NCBI RefSeq assembly: GCF_004345855.1
Contig: NZ_SLXN01000006.1
Coordinates: 268,600-332,599, forward strand
From: Sphingomonas sp. BK235
Lineage (GTDB): Bacteria; Pseudomonadota; Alphaproteobacteria; Sphingomonadales; Sphingomonadaceae
Reading direction: 5' to 3'
DNA length: 64,000 bases
The notes beneath the pieces were generated by a model. That model made no database searches. It saw nothing but the letters and a program-made list of their open reading frames with translations, and was not told the DNA's origin. The position numbers were made by a program, and so were the translations under genes. Shown one piece after another: positions 30,754 to 39,312 of this stretch (position 1 is the stretch's first letter; the number at the start of each line of letters is the position of its first letter).

Positions 30754-31806
30754 CTACCCCCGCAGCGGCGACCATTCCAGCGCTTCCTCCTCGCCGTCGT
30801 CATCGACCGGCGACTCGCTCGTCGGGATCGCCTCGAGCAACTTGTCGAGCGCCCAGTCGACGCCGACGCCGCTCGCGCCCGAGAGCGGGATCACCTCGGC
30901 GCCGCTCGCTTCCTCCAGCTCCGCCGAGAGCGCCGCGATCAGCTCGTCGTCGAGCGTGTCGATCTTGTTGAGCGCGACCACCACGGGCTTGTCCTCGAGC
31001 CCGCCGCCATAGGCCGCCAGCTCGTCGCGGACGATGCGATAGCTCTCCGCGACGTCCTCGTCGTTGGCGTCGATGAGGTGGAGCAGCACGCGGCAGCGCT
31101 CGATATGGCCGAGGAAGCGGTCGCCGATGCCCGCGCCCTCGGCAGCGCCCTCGATCAGCCCGGGGATGTCGGCGACGACGAACTCGCGCATCTTGTGACG
31201 CACCACGCCGAGCTGCGGGCGGGTCGTGGTGAAGGCATAGGCGCCCACCTTGGCCTGGGCGTTGGTGACCTGGTTGATGAAGGTCGACTTGCCCGCGTTG
31301 GGCAAGCCCACCAGCCCCGCGTCGGCGAGCAGCTTGAGCCGCAGCCACACCCACGCCTCCTCGCTGGGCCAGCCGGTGCCGTGCTGGTGCGGCGCGCGGT
31401 TGGTCGAGGTCTTGTAGCTGGCGTTGCCGCGCCCACCGTCGCCGCCGCGCAGGAACACGATCCGCTCGCCCACCTTGGTGAGATCGGCCAGCAGCGTGCG
31501 CTCCTCGTCGTCGGCGAGGATCTGCGTGCCGACCGGCACCTTGATGACGAGGTCCTTGCCGCCGCCGCCGGTGCGGTTGCTGCCCGAGCCGCCGGTGCCG
31601 CGCGGGGCGCGGAAATGCTGGGTGTAGCGGAAGTCGATCAGCGTGTTCAGCCCGGCCACCGCCTCGAAGACGATGTCGCCGCCCTTGCCGCCGTCGCCGC
31701 CGTCGGGGCCGCCATATTCAATGAACTTCTCGCGCCGGAAGCTGACCGCGCCGGGGCCGCCCGCGCCCGAGCGCACGAAGATCTTTGCCTGATCGAGGAA
31801 ATGCAT
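30754..31806 (-). CDS. obgE: GTPase ObgE/CgtA
   Basis: This 350-residue protein has a Gly-rich Obg domain at 1-158 (SGAGGPGAVSFRREKF, GPDGGDGGKGGDI) followed by a G domain with G1 GLPNAGKSTFINQVT, G3 VVADIPGLIEGA and G4 NKID. ObgE participates in late 50S ribosome assembly and in coupling growth to ppGpp. The short C-terminal tail is acidic. The gene follows a strong terminator of the TonB-receptor gene. Confidence 0.95.
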   Translation of the reverse strand: MHFLDQAKIFVRSGAGGPGAVSFRREKFIEYGGPDGGDGGKGGDIVFEAVAGLNTLIDFRYTQHFRAPRGTGGSGSNRTGGGGKDLVIKVPVGTQILADDEERTLLADLTKVGERIVFLRGGDGGRGNASYKTSTNRAPHQHGTGWPSEEAWVWLRLKLLADAGLVGLPNAGKSTFINQVTNAQAKVGAYAFTTTRPQLGVVRHKMREFVVADIPGLIEGAAEGAGIGDRFLGHIERCRVLLHLIDANDEDVAESYRIVRDELAAYGGGLEDKPVVVALNKIDTLDDELIAALSAELEEASGAEVIPLSGASGVGVDWALDKLLEAIPTSESPVDDDGEEEALEWSPLRG

Positions 31807-31860
31807 GGCGCGCTCCGTACCGTGTCGCGGCGGTGAAAGCGATAACCCGCGTCGCGGGCC

Positions 31861-31895
31861 AAAGAGAAGGGGCGGCCCGTTGCCGAGCCGCCCCC
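31861..31895 (-). terminator. Rho-independent terminator of the TonB-receptor gene
   Basis: On the minus strand, GGGGCGGC pairs with GCCGCCCC across a 10-nt loop, followed by TTCTCTTT. It lies 30 bp past the receptor stop. Confidence 0.75.
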
Positions 31896-31924
31896 AGGTC
31901 GATCCATCGCTGGACGACGATCGC

Positions 31925-34918
31925 TTACATGTCGATCGTCAGGCCCGCGAAGATGTAGCGGCCGAGCGGCTCGTAGATGCCCGGATAGGTGTTGCCGTTG
32001 CCGAACGAACCGATCGGCGCCGCGGTCTGGCTGAGCGACGGCGGCTCGCGGTCGAGCAGGTTGTTGGCGCCGATGCGGAACGTGTAGCGGTCCTGCACGC
32101 GCGCGGTCATCGTCAGATCGAAGTAGCTCTGCGACGGGATGCGGCGATCCAGCGCGAACGACGAGCCGGCGAGCGCCGGATTGTCGCTGGTGCGCTCGAA
32201 CCGCGTCGGGTCGATGTAGCGCCAGCGGCCCGACAGACCGATGCCGTCGCTGCCCTGCCAGGTCAGGCGCAGCTGGTGACGCCACTTCGCCTGCGGCTGA
32301 CCGCACTGGCCGCCGTAATAGCCCGAGCAGTCGAACGACACGCCCACCTTCTCGTAGGTGTATTCGTCGACATAGGTGCCGCTGAAGCTCGCGCTCAGCG
32401 AACCCGCCTCGGCGAGCTGGTAGGTGTAGCCCGCGTTGATGTCGATGCCGCGCGTCTTCAGCGAACCGCTGTTCAGGTTGGTGTCGACGACGAAGCCGTT
32501 GGGGCTCTGCCACAGCGAACCGTTGGCATCGCGGTTGATCAGGCCGCACAGCGTCGCGTCGCCGGTGGCGGCGCACTGGGCGAGGATCGTGTCGGCGCCG
32601 ATAACCGAGATGATGTCCTTCACCTTGATGCTGAAGGCGTCGACGGTCAGGTTGAAGCCCGGCAGGAACGACGGACGCAGGATCACGCCGGCGGTGAACG
32701 TGTCGGCCGTCTCCGGACGCAGGTTCAGGTTGCCGCCGAGCAGGCCGTTATACTGCGCCGAGGGATTGTCCGGGATCAGGCCGTAGCGGCTGGTCGGGAC
32801 ACCCAGGTTGACGCACTGCGCCGCCGTGGCGGTCGGGCTGGTGCCCGCGCACGGATCGGTCGAACCGTCGATCTGGACCGACTGCGACTGGAACAGCTCC
32901 TGGATGTTCGGCGCACGGACCGCGCGGTTGTAGCTACCGCGCAGCGTGATGTCGCGCACCGGCGCCCAGGTTGCCGCGCCCTTGTACGAGCTCACGCCGC
33001 CCGACAGGTTGTAGTCGGAATAGCGATAGCCCGCGTTCAGGGTCAGCTCGTGGAAGAACGGCCGATCCGCGACGAGCGGCAGCTGCACCTCGGCGAAGAA
33101 CTCCTTGACGTTATAGTCGCCCGCCACCGGGAGGGTGGGGCCGCCCTGGCCGGCCAGATCGCCGGTCGCGAACGAGGTGTCGACGTTGAGCTCGAGCTGC
33201 TCCTTGCGATACTCGCCGCCGATGTTCAGGCCGAAGCCCTCGTCGGCGAACGGGCTCTTGATGCCATATTCGCCGCCCTGGAAGGTGATCGAGCCGTTGA
33301 CCACCGTCTCCTTGGTCTGGCCCTGCTGCAGGCCCGAGATCTGGACGTAGTTGAGCGCCTCGGGCGTGATCGCGGCGCTGCCGAAGATGTTCAGCGGCAC
33401 GCAGTTCGGATCGCTGCCGTCGATGACCGAGCGGCAGACGATCTGGCCCTGCGCGTTGCGCACCGCGTCGAGCGCGCGACCGGTACGGCTGACCGAGAAC
33501 TCGTTCTTGTAGATCAGGCTGTACTTGGTCGTGCCATATTGACCGAACACGTCGTAGCTGACGCCCTTGGCGATGTCGCCGCGCGCGCCCGCGACGAAGC
33601 GGTACGAAGTGTGGGTGATGTCCGCCTGACGCCCACCGCCCTCGACGTTGCGGCGACCGATGAAGACGTTGGCGATGTCGCTGACGGTACCGTCAGGATT
33701 GGTCGTCTGCGAACCCGTCAGGTTCGAGGCGCGGCAGAAGGTCGCGACCTGCACCGCGGACAGGAACGGGTTGCCGCAGTTCAGCGTGCTGGTGTTGCTG
33801 AAGTTGCCCGACGGCGCGATCTGCGCGACCGAGCGATCGTCCATGAACATGAACTCGGCGTAGGGCTTGAACGCCTCGCTGACGTCATAATGCGCCATGA
33901 AGCCGCCGGTGTAGCGGGTATCCGGGCGCTGGAAGTAGTTCAGCGGGTTGGCGTTGTAGAGCGTCCGGCCGGGGACGAGCTGGCCCGCGGCGTTGAGCGT
34001 GTACTGGGTCGGCGGGCCGTCGCGGGTGCCGTCGGTCAGCGTGAAGTTCGCCGGGAAGGCGGTCGCCGAGCCGCTGCAGACATATTCGCTGCCGCTCGAG
34101 GTGCCGAGACCGCAGGCCGAATAGTCGCGGCTGCCCTGGTCCACCGCCGCGATCGAGCGATAGCCGAGATAACCGACGATATGGCCGCGGCCATCGTCGG
34201 TGCCCGCGCCGACCTTGAGGCTGACGTCGAAGTTGCGACCGTCGGTGGTCATGCCGCGCGGCGCCGGATAGCCCGAGTTGCGGACCAGGTTACGGAACCG
34301 GTCGTTGTTGTTGTTGTGGTTGAAGATGCCGTAATTGGCATCGAGGCTGACGCCCGAGAAATCGTTGTCGAGGACGAAGTTGACGACGCCGCCGACCGCG
34401 TCCGAACCGTAGGTCGACGAGGCGCCGCCGGTCAGCACGTCGATGCGCTTGATCATGATGCCCGGCAGGACGTTGATGTCCGCGGCCGAGCTCTTCGAGA
34501 CCGGGTCACCCGGCATCAGGCGGCGGCCGTTGACCAGCACCAGCGTGCGCTGGTCGCCGAGGTTGCGCAGGTTGAGCGTGGCGGTACCGGTCGAGCCGTT
34601 CGACACCGACGAGGCCTGGGTCGCGAACGCCTGCGGCAGGTTGTTGAGCACGTCCTCGAGGCGCGTCGCACCCTGCAGCTTGACGTCCTGCGCGTTCACC
34701 ACGGTGACCGGGCTCGACGAGATCAGGTTGGGCGAGACGATGCGCGACCCGGTGACGACGATGTCACCAGTGGCGGTCGACTCGCTCTCGGCCGGGCGGG
34801 GGCCGGCGTCGGTCGGCTGCTGCGCGTCGGCCGCTGCGGTCTGCGCGTAGGCCGGGGCACCGATCAGCGCCGCCGCCATCACCGCCGAAGCGAGCAACTG
34901 GGTACGAAACGTCTTCAT
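31925..34918 (-). CDS. TonB-dependent outer-membrane receptor
   Basis: This 997-residue receptor has a signal peptide at 1-25 (ending APAYAQ), an acidic linker, a TonB-box-like DIVVTGSRI, a plug domain (about 55-175, with RTLVLVNGRRLMPGDPVSKS and GGASSTYGSDAVGGVVNFVL), and a 22-strand barrel to the C-terminus (GLTIDM). The repeated GxR...NRAVRAPNIQELF is typical of large sphingomonad receptors. The ligand is unknown, and no adjacent transporter or hydrolase gene gives a clue. A strong terminator follows. The unusually long opposite-strand open frame across it is a codon-composition shadow. Confidence 0.92.
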   Translation of the reverse strand: MKTFRTQLLASAVMAAALIGAPAYAQTAAADAQQPTDAGPRPAESESTATGDIVVTGSRIVSPNLISSSPVTVVNAQDVKLQGATRLEDVLNNLPQAFATQASSVSNGSTGTATLNLRNLGDQRTLVLVNGRRLMPGDPVSKSSAADINVLPGIMIKRIDVLTGGASSTYGSDAVGGVVNFVLDNDFSGVSLDANYGIFNHNNNNDRFRNLVRNSGYPAPRGMTTDGRNFDVSLKVGAGTDDGRGHIVGYLGYRSIAAVDQGSRDYSACGLGTSSGSEYVCSGSATAFPANFTLTDGTRDGPPTQYTLNAAGQLVPGRTLYNANPLNYFQRPDTRYTGGFMAHYDVSEAFKPYAEFMFMDDRSVAQIAPSGNFSNTSTLNCGNPFLSAVQVATFCRASNLTGSQTTNPDGTVSDIANVFIGRRNVEGGGRQADITHTSYRFVAGARGDIAKGVSYDVFGQYGTTKYSLIYKNEFSVSRTGRALDAVRNAQGQIVCRSVIDGSDPNCVPLNIFGSAAITPEALNYVQISGLQQGQTKETVVNGSITFQGGEYGIKSPFADEGFGLNIGGEYRKEQLELNVDTSFATGDLAGQGGPTLPVAGDYNVKEFFAEVQLPLVADRPFFHELTLNAGYRYSDYNLSGGVSSYKGAATWAPVRDITLRGSYNRAVRAPNIQELFQSQSVQIDGSTDPCAGTSPTATAAQCVNLGVPTSRYGLIPDNPSAQYNGLLGGNLNLRPETADTFTAGVILRPSFLPGFNLTVDAFSIKVKDIISVIGADTILAQCAATGDATLCGLINRDANGSLWQSPNGFVVDTNLNSGSLKTRGIDINAGYTYQLAEAGSLSASFSGTYVDEYTYEKVGVSFDCSGYYGGQCGQPQAKWRHQLRLTWQGSDGIGLSGRWRYIDPTRFERTSDNPALAGSSFALDRRIPSQSYFDLTMTARVQDRYTFRIGANNLLDREPPSLSQTAAPIGSFGNGNTYPGIYEPLGRYIFAGLTIDM

Positions 34919-34966
34919 GTATCAACTTCCCCTTAGGAGTCGTCGACCGGCGAGCAACGGCGCCCC

Positions 34967-35049
34967 GCATTTGCTGCGGTGACCCGGCAGGCCGATCCCT
35001 GCGCGGACCTTAATCACGGGCAAGCCGCGGACAAGCATTTGCCGCAGTG
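34967..35049. promoter_or_regulatory. Repeated 15-bp motif upstream of the TonB receptor
   Basis: GCATTTGCTGCGGTG (34967-34981) and GCATTTGCCGCAGTG (35035-35049) match at 13 of 15 positions and lie 68 bp apart in the same orientation, in the leader or promoter of the receptor gene. They could be operators; no regulator gene is adjacent. Confidence 0.35.
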
Positions 35050-35123
35050 CGGTAAGTCGATCGTGGGGGAGGTGTGACGATTATGCGACAGGTGTGTCCG
35101 TTACCGGGCAGTGGCGGGCGCGG

Positions 35124-35951
35124 TCAGAAGAGCGCGAGCGCCGCGACCTCTTCCTTGCTCAGGTCGATCCCGAACATCAGGCTCAGCCGCATGCGATAGA
35201 CGCGCGGGTCGGTGATCTCGCCCTCCGCGGTCTTGCCCGCGGCGCGGCGGCGATAGCGGCGATCGGTCAGCGCGGCGAAGCCGTGCGGCAGCACGACGCT
35301 GACCACCGCCATCTGCGTGAAGCGGCTCGCCGGCGCGGTCATCGCCCAATGGTTGCCCATCGCCAGGTCGCTGTCGTGGACCGGCTCGGTGGTGAAGCCA
35401 TATTGCGGCTGCCACGCGGTGCCGTTCCATCCGGCGGCGGTGCGGCCGTCGGTGCTCACCGGGTCGCCGTCGCGCAGCAGCAGCCAGCCATCGCCCTCGC
35501 GCACCAGGCGGAAGCGCGCGCCGTCGGGCGCGGTCGCCTCGGCGCCGTCGGCGAGCGGCATGATGGGCGCGTAGCTCGCGCCGAAGCCCGTGTCCGCGAT
35601 CCAGTCGCTGCCGTCGATCGTCACCAGCGACAGCACATGGTTGCGCGGCGGGGTCGCCGCCGCGCCGAGCCAGACCCGCGCCAGCAGCGGGCGCGCGGTC
35701 ATCTCCAGCGCGGCGAGCGCGTCGAGCAGCAGGCGGTTGTGCTCGAAACAATAGCCGCCGCGGCGCGAACCCACGAGCTTGGCCGCGACCGACTCGCTGT
35801 CGATCGCGATCGGGCGGCCGAGGCGCACGTCGAGATTCTCGAACGGGATGGTGAGCCGGTGGGCGAGCTGGACCCGCGCCAGCCCGGCGGCGTCGCGCGT
35901 CGGCCGGGCGGGCAATTCGATGCGGGCGAGATAGGCGTCGAGGTCGAACAT
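35124..35951 (-). CDS. nat: Arylamine N-acetyltransferase
   Basis: This 275-residue enzyme of the NAT family moves acetyl groups from acetyl-CoA to aromatic amines and hydrazines. The Cys-His-Asp triad is visible: Cys68 in RRGGYCFEHN, His105 in NHVLSLV, Asp120 in IADTGFG. The start MFDLDAYLARI is where family similarity begins. It diverges from a dehydrogenase gene 99 bp away. Confidence 0.93.
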   Translation of the reverse strand: MFDLDAYLARIELPARPTRDAAGLARVQLAHRLTIPFENLDVRLGRPIAIDSESVAAKLVGSRRGGYCFEHNRLLLDALAALEMTARPLLARVWLGAAATPPRNHVLSLVTIDGSDWIADTGFGASYAPIMPLADGAEATAPDGARFRLVREGDGWLLLRDGDPVSTDGRTAAGWNGTAWQPQYGFTTEPVHDSDLAMGNHWAMTAPASRFTQMAVVSVVLPHGFAALTDRRYRRRAAGKTAEGEITDPRVYRMRLSLMFGIDLSKEEVAALALF

Positions 35952-36050
35952 CGCCGCCCGCGCTAGCGCAGCCGGGCGCCGATGAGAACGGGTTTGACCG
36001 CAACTCCTTGCGGCGGCATCGCTGCGCCACGACCGAACAAGGAGGCGAGG

Positions 36051-37178
36051 ATGGACGAGGTGACCGGGCTGGAGCTGCGCTCCACGGTGGACGAGGGCGG
36101 GCGGCTGACGCTCTCGCTCGAGCCGGTGACGCACGCGCCGCCGACCGGCGACGAGCTGATCGTGCGGGTCGAGGCGGCGCCGATCAATCCGTCCGACCTG
36201 GGCCTGCTGCTCGGCCCGGCCGACGTCGCGACGCTGGAGCGCGGCGGTGACGCCGACCGGCCGGTGCTGACCTTCACCGTGCCGCGCGAGCGGATGGGCG
36301 GGGTGCGCGCGCGGATCGGCCAGTCGCTGCCCGTCGGCAACGAGGGCGCGGGCACCGTGATCGCCGCCGGTCCCGAGGCGCAGGCGCTGGTCGGCCGCAC
36401 CGTCGGCATGATGGGCGGCGCAATGTACGCACAATATCGCACGCTGCGCGCGCGCGACGTGGTGCCGCTGCCCGAGGGCGTCGCCGCCGCGGACGGCGCG
36501 GCGATGTTCGTCAACCCGCTCACCGCGCTCAGCTTCGTCGAGACGATGCGGATGGAGGGGCATCACGCCATCGTCCACACCGCGGCGGCATCGAACCTGG
36601 GGCAGATGCTCCAGAAGATCTGTCTGGCCGATGGCGTGCCGCTGGTGAACATCGTGCGCAGCGAGGCGCAGGCGGCGCTGTTGCGCGACATCGGCGCGAC
36701 GCACGTGCTCGACAGCCGTGCCGAGGATTTCCGCGCCCGGCTCGCCGACGCGATCACCGAGACGGGCGCGACGATCGCCTTCGACGCGATCGGCGGGGGA
36801 ACGCTGGGCAGCGACATCGTCCAGGCGATGGAACAGGCCGCCAACCGCCGCGCCACCGAGTACAGCCGCTATGGGTCGAACGTGTTCAAGCAATTGTACG
36901 TCTATGGCGCGCTCGACACGGCGCCGACGACGCTCAACCGGCTGGCGTTCGGCTTCCAGTGGAGCGTGTCGGGCTTCCTGCTGACGCCGTGGTTGCAGAA
37001 GGCCGGGCGCGAGCTGGTCGGGCGGATGCGCCAGCGCGTGGTGGACGAACTGACCACCACCTTCGCGAGCCGCTATACCCGTACGATCGGGCTGGCCGAG
37101 GCGCTCGATCCGGCGGTGCTGCGCGGCTATGAGCGCAAGGCGACGGGCGAGAAATATCTCATCGACCCGACGCGCTGA
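36051..37178 (+). CDS. Zinc-type (MDR) alcohol dehydrogenase/quinone reductase-like protein
   Basis: This 375-residue medium-chain dehydrogenase/reductase has an N-terminal GroES-like domain (VEAAPINPSDLGLLLGP and a loop PVGNEGAGTVIAAG) and a Rossmann domain with HTAAASNLGQML and later FDAIGGGTLG. Typical structural-zinc cysteines are absent, so it is more like a zinc-independent member. The ribosome site AGGAGG lies before the ATG. The substrate is unknown; an in-frame extension upstream is not supported. Confidence 0.8.
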   Translation: MDEVTGLELRSTVDEGGRLTLSLEPVTHAPPTGDELIVRVEAAPINPSDLGLLLGPADVATLERGGDADRPVLTFTVPRERMGGVRARIGQSLPVGNEGAGTVIAAGPEAQALVGRTVGMMGGAMYAQYRTLRARDVVPLPEGVAAADGAAMFVNPLTALSFVETMRMEGHHAIVHTAAASNLGQMLQKICLADGVPLVNIVRSEAQAALLRDIGATHVLDSRAEDFRARLADAITETGATIAFDAIGGGTLGSDIVQAMEQAANRRATEYSRYGSNVFKQLYVYGALDTAPTTLNRLAFGFQWSVSGFLLTPWLQKAGRELVGRMRQRVVDELTTTFASRYTRTIGLAEALDPAVLRGYERKATGEKYLIDPTR

Positions 37179-37254
37179 GCCGGGCGCGCCGGCTGTTGCC
37201 GCACCGCTCCTCGTGGCACCGGCGGTCTCCCCGAGGCCGCCGGCGCTCGCCTGC

Positions 37255-37704
37255 CTAGTGCAGCAGTTCGTCGCGCACGCGGATCGCGTGGATCGACAGC
37301 CGCACCTCGACCATGAAGGCGACGAACGCCGCGATCAGCAGCGACATCGCGAGGATGAAGCTGAATGCCACCCATTGCCCGATATGGAACCGGGTCAGCG
37401 CGCCGATGAACAGCATCGCCACCACCGCGCAGGTCGCCACCGCGCTGGCCACCGCGAGGAACAAGGAAGCGTTGATCACCTTCATCCGGCGCGCCAGCCG
37501 GCGCAGCTCGGCCGCGGCGCGCGAGCGATCCTCGCGCTGGAGCGCGGGATGCCGCTCCTCCAGCACGCGCGCGCGATCGATCACGCGCGCCAGCCGCCCG
37601 GTCAGTACGTTGAGCAGCGCGCCGATCCCGGTGAGCATGAAGACGGGGCTGAGCGAGGCCTGGATCGCCTCGGCGATCGTGGGTAGGGCGGGCGCATAGG
37701 ACAT
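37255..37704 (-). CDS. DUF2721-family membrane protein
   Basis: This 149-residue protein has three hydrophobic helices (about 11-33 FMLTGIGALLNVL, 72-100 and 106-130) separated by an Arg-rich cytoplasmic helix (ARVIDRARVLEERHPALQ). The pattern of the N-terminal helix followed by RL.R.idR.R.L fits DUF2721. Function unknown. Start MSYAPALP; a longer in-frame start at 37770 would add a Cys-containing, non-conserved segment. Confidence 0.7.
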   Translation of the reverse strand: MSYAPALPTIAEAIQASLSPVFMLTGIGALLNVLTGRLARVIDRARVLEERHPALQREDRSRAAAELRRLARRMKVINASLFLAVASAVATCAVVAMLFIGALTRFHIGQWVAFSFILAMSLLIAAFVAFMVEVRLSIHAIRVRDELLH

Positions 37705-37893
37705 CGGCGGCGACTGTGCCGCGCCATCGGGCCGCGCACAACCGTCGCACGGAAGCTCGATCAGCAACATGGGTCGTATCGCGTGTGACGAATCGTTGCG
37801 AGACGGCCCCACTTCATTGAAGCGGCCGCGCCCGGCATCATCTCGGTAGGGCCACCGGGCAGCATGGCCCGGGGCCGCGTAAGGAGAACGAAC

Positions 37894-38349
37894 ATGGCTT
37901 TCTCGATCGTCGCCGGGCTCGCCCTGGCGCTCACCGCCACCGAACCGCTGCCCGCCGCGCCCGACGCCGCGCACCAGGTCCAGCTCGACCACCGCGGCCA
38001 GCGCGTCGACGTGACCTATCGCAGCGACATCGACGTGACCCACCGCCAGATCGGCGCGGTCGGCGCGCCCGGCCGTCCCAGCGCGCTGCGCTGCGCGTGG
38101 CAGGCGTCGGTCGCGGTGCAGCGCGAGGCGCGTCATCCCGCCGGCCATGTGCTGGCGCGCACCGTCAGCGCGGAACAGCCGCTGACCGGCTCGCGCCCGG
38201 GCTGGTGCGCGACCCAGAAGGACGCGATCGCGCGCGACGTCGCGGCGCGCAGCGACACGGTGCGCGAGCATCTGCTCGCGGTCGCGGCGCGCGACCAGGA
38301 CGCGCTGGTGGCGGAGCTCGACGCGGCGCACGGCACGGTGCGCGGCTGA
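37894..38349 (+). CDS. Secreted protein of unknown function
   Basis: The precursor is 151 residues. The signal peptide ends near AAPDA, and the mature part has VQLDHRGQRVDVTYRSDIDV (beta-rich), two Cys (LRCAWQ and GWCATQ) and a helical Ala-rich C-terminus. No family was recognised. AAGGAG precedes the ATG. The stop is immediately followed by the GTG of the TorF-like gene (TGAGTG), so the pair are co-transcribed. Confidence 0.65.
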   Translation: MAFSIVAGLALALTATEPLPAAPDAAHQVQLDHRGQRVDVTYRSDIDVTHRQIGAVGAPGRPSALRCAWQASVAVQREARHPAGHVLARTVSAEQPLTGSRPGWCATQKDAIARDVAARSDTVREHLLAVAARDQDALVAELDAAHGTVRG

Positions 38350-39093
38350 GTGCGACACGGTTCCGTCCTTCTCGCCGCGCTGATCGGCGCGGCGCATGTC
38401 ACCCCGGCCGCGGCGCAGATCGCGCCGCACGCCGGGGTCGAGATCACCACCGACGAGCGCCGTCGCGGCCTGAGCTGGAGCGACGGCGAGCTCGCGCCCG
38501 CGGCCTGGGCACGGATCGACCTGCCCGCCGGGATCGACGTCGGCGTGCGCGCCACCGGGACGCGCGGCGACCCCCGCCACGGCGGTGCGGACGCGGTGAT
38601 CGAACCCACGCTCGGCTATAACCGCACCGCCGGCGGTTTCCGGCTCGACGGCTTCGTCACGGGCCATCTCTTCTCCGGCGCGCGGGCGTCGCTCGACTAT
38701 GGCGAGGTCGGCGCGGGGGCGAGCTACTCGCTCGGGCCGATCGAGGCGGGGGCGGAGGCGCGCTACGCACCGTCGCAGAGCGCGATCGGCGGCGACAACC
38801 TGTACCTCGGCGTGCGCGGCCGTGTCGGCATCCCCGCGACACCATGGACGCTCACCGCGAGCGCCGGTCGGTCGTCGGGCAGCGTCGACGACGCGGTGCG
38901 CGCCGCGCGACTGCGCCCGACCGGCCGCTATCACGACTGGTCGGTGGGATTGCAGCATATCACCGGGCCGCTGACGCTGGCGCTGGTCTATACCGGCACC
39001 GACATCAGCGACGACGTCGCGGTGCCCTCACCCTATGCCGGGCTGAACCATGCCGGCGACCGCATCGCGGCGCGGGCCTCGTTCGGGTTTTAA
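38350..39093 (+). CDS. TorF-family putative porin (Gcw_chp-like beta-barrel)
   Basis: This 247-residue protein has a signal peptide (1-23, ending AAAQ), a first strand with HAGVEITTDERRRGLSWSDG, then alternating strands (YGEVGAGASYSLGPIEAGAE, WSVGLQHITGPLTLALVYTG) to a terminal FGF. Such TorF-like proteins are common in Sphingomonas and Caulobacter, with no assigned substrate. GTG start directly abuts the upstream stop. Confidence 0.7.
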   Translation: MRHGSVLLAALIGAAHVTPAAAQIAPHAGVEITTDERRRGLSWSDGELAPAAWARIDLPAGIDVGVRATGTRGDPRHGGADAVIEPTLGYNRTAGGFRLDGFVTGHLFSGARASLDYGEVGAGASYSLGPIEAGAEARYAPSQSAIGGDNLYLGVRGRVGIPATPWTLTASAGRSSGSVDDAVRAARLRPTGRYHDWSVGLQHITGPLTLALVYTGTDISDDVAVPSPYAGLNHAGDRIAARASFGF

Positions 39094-39144
39094 AGGCTGA
39101 TCCGCCGGAGCCCGGGGCCGCGAGGGTAACGTTCGTGGCCCTGG

Positions 39145-39164
39145 GCTCCTGCCTGCGCAGGAGC
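39145..39164. repeat. Short palindrome of the TCCTGCG...GCAGGA family
   Basis: GCTCCTGCCTGCGCAGGAGC forms a hairpin and matches the units at 21.7 and 53.9 kb. It lies in the 219-bp gap between the TorF-like gene and glnA, downstream of both. Confidence 0.65.
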
Positions 39165-39250
39165 ACTGCCGTGTTCCAAACGCTGCGCATCATATCCTGG
39201 CTTGCCGGCCGCCGCGTCGCGCGAAGCCGGGCGGCCGCGATGCCGCTGCA

Positions 39251-39291
39251 AACGAGAGAGGCGCCCGGGGTCGAAACCCCGAGCGCCTCTC
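39251..39291 (-). terminator. Rho-independent terminator of glnA
   Basis: On the minus strand GAGAGGCGC...GCGCCTCTC forms a 9-bp stem with a nested CGGGG/CCCCG stem, followed by TCGTTTGC. It lies 21 bp past the glnA stop. Confidence 0.75.
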
Positions 39292-39312
39292 GCTACGCCA
39301 AGACCCTGTGCC

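Noticed and set aside
31805..34936. A very long open frame (more than 1000 codons) on the plus strand opposite the TonB-receptor gene.
   Set aside because: It is a shadow of the GC-rich codon usage of the receptor gene. Its translation is Arg/Ala/Val-rich without domains, and the receptor frame has clear homology.
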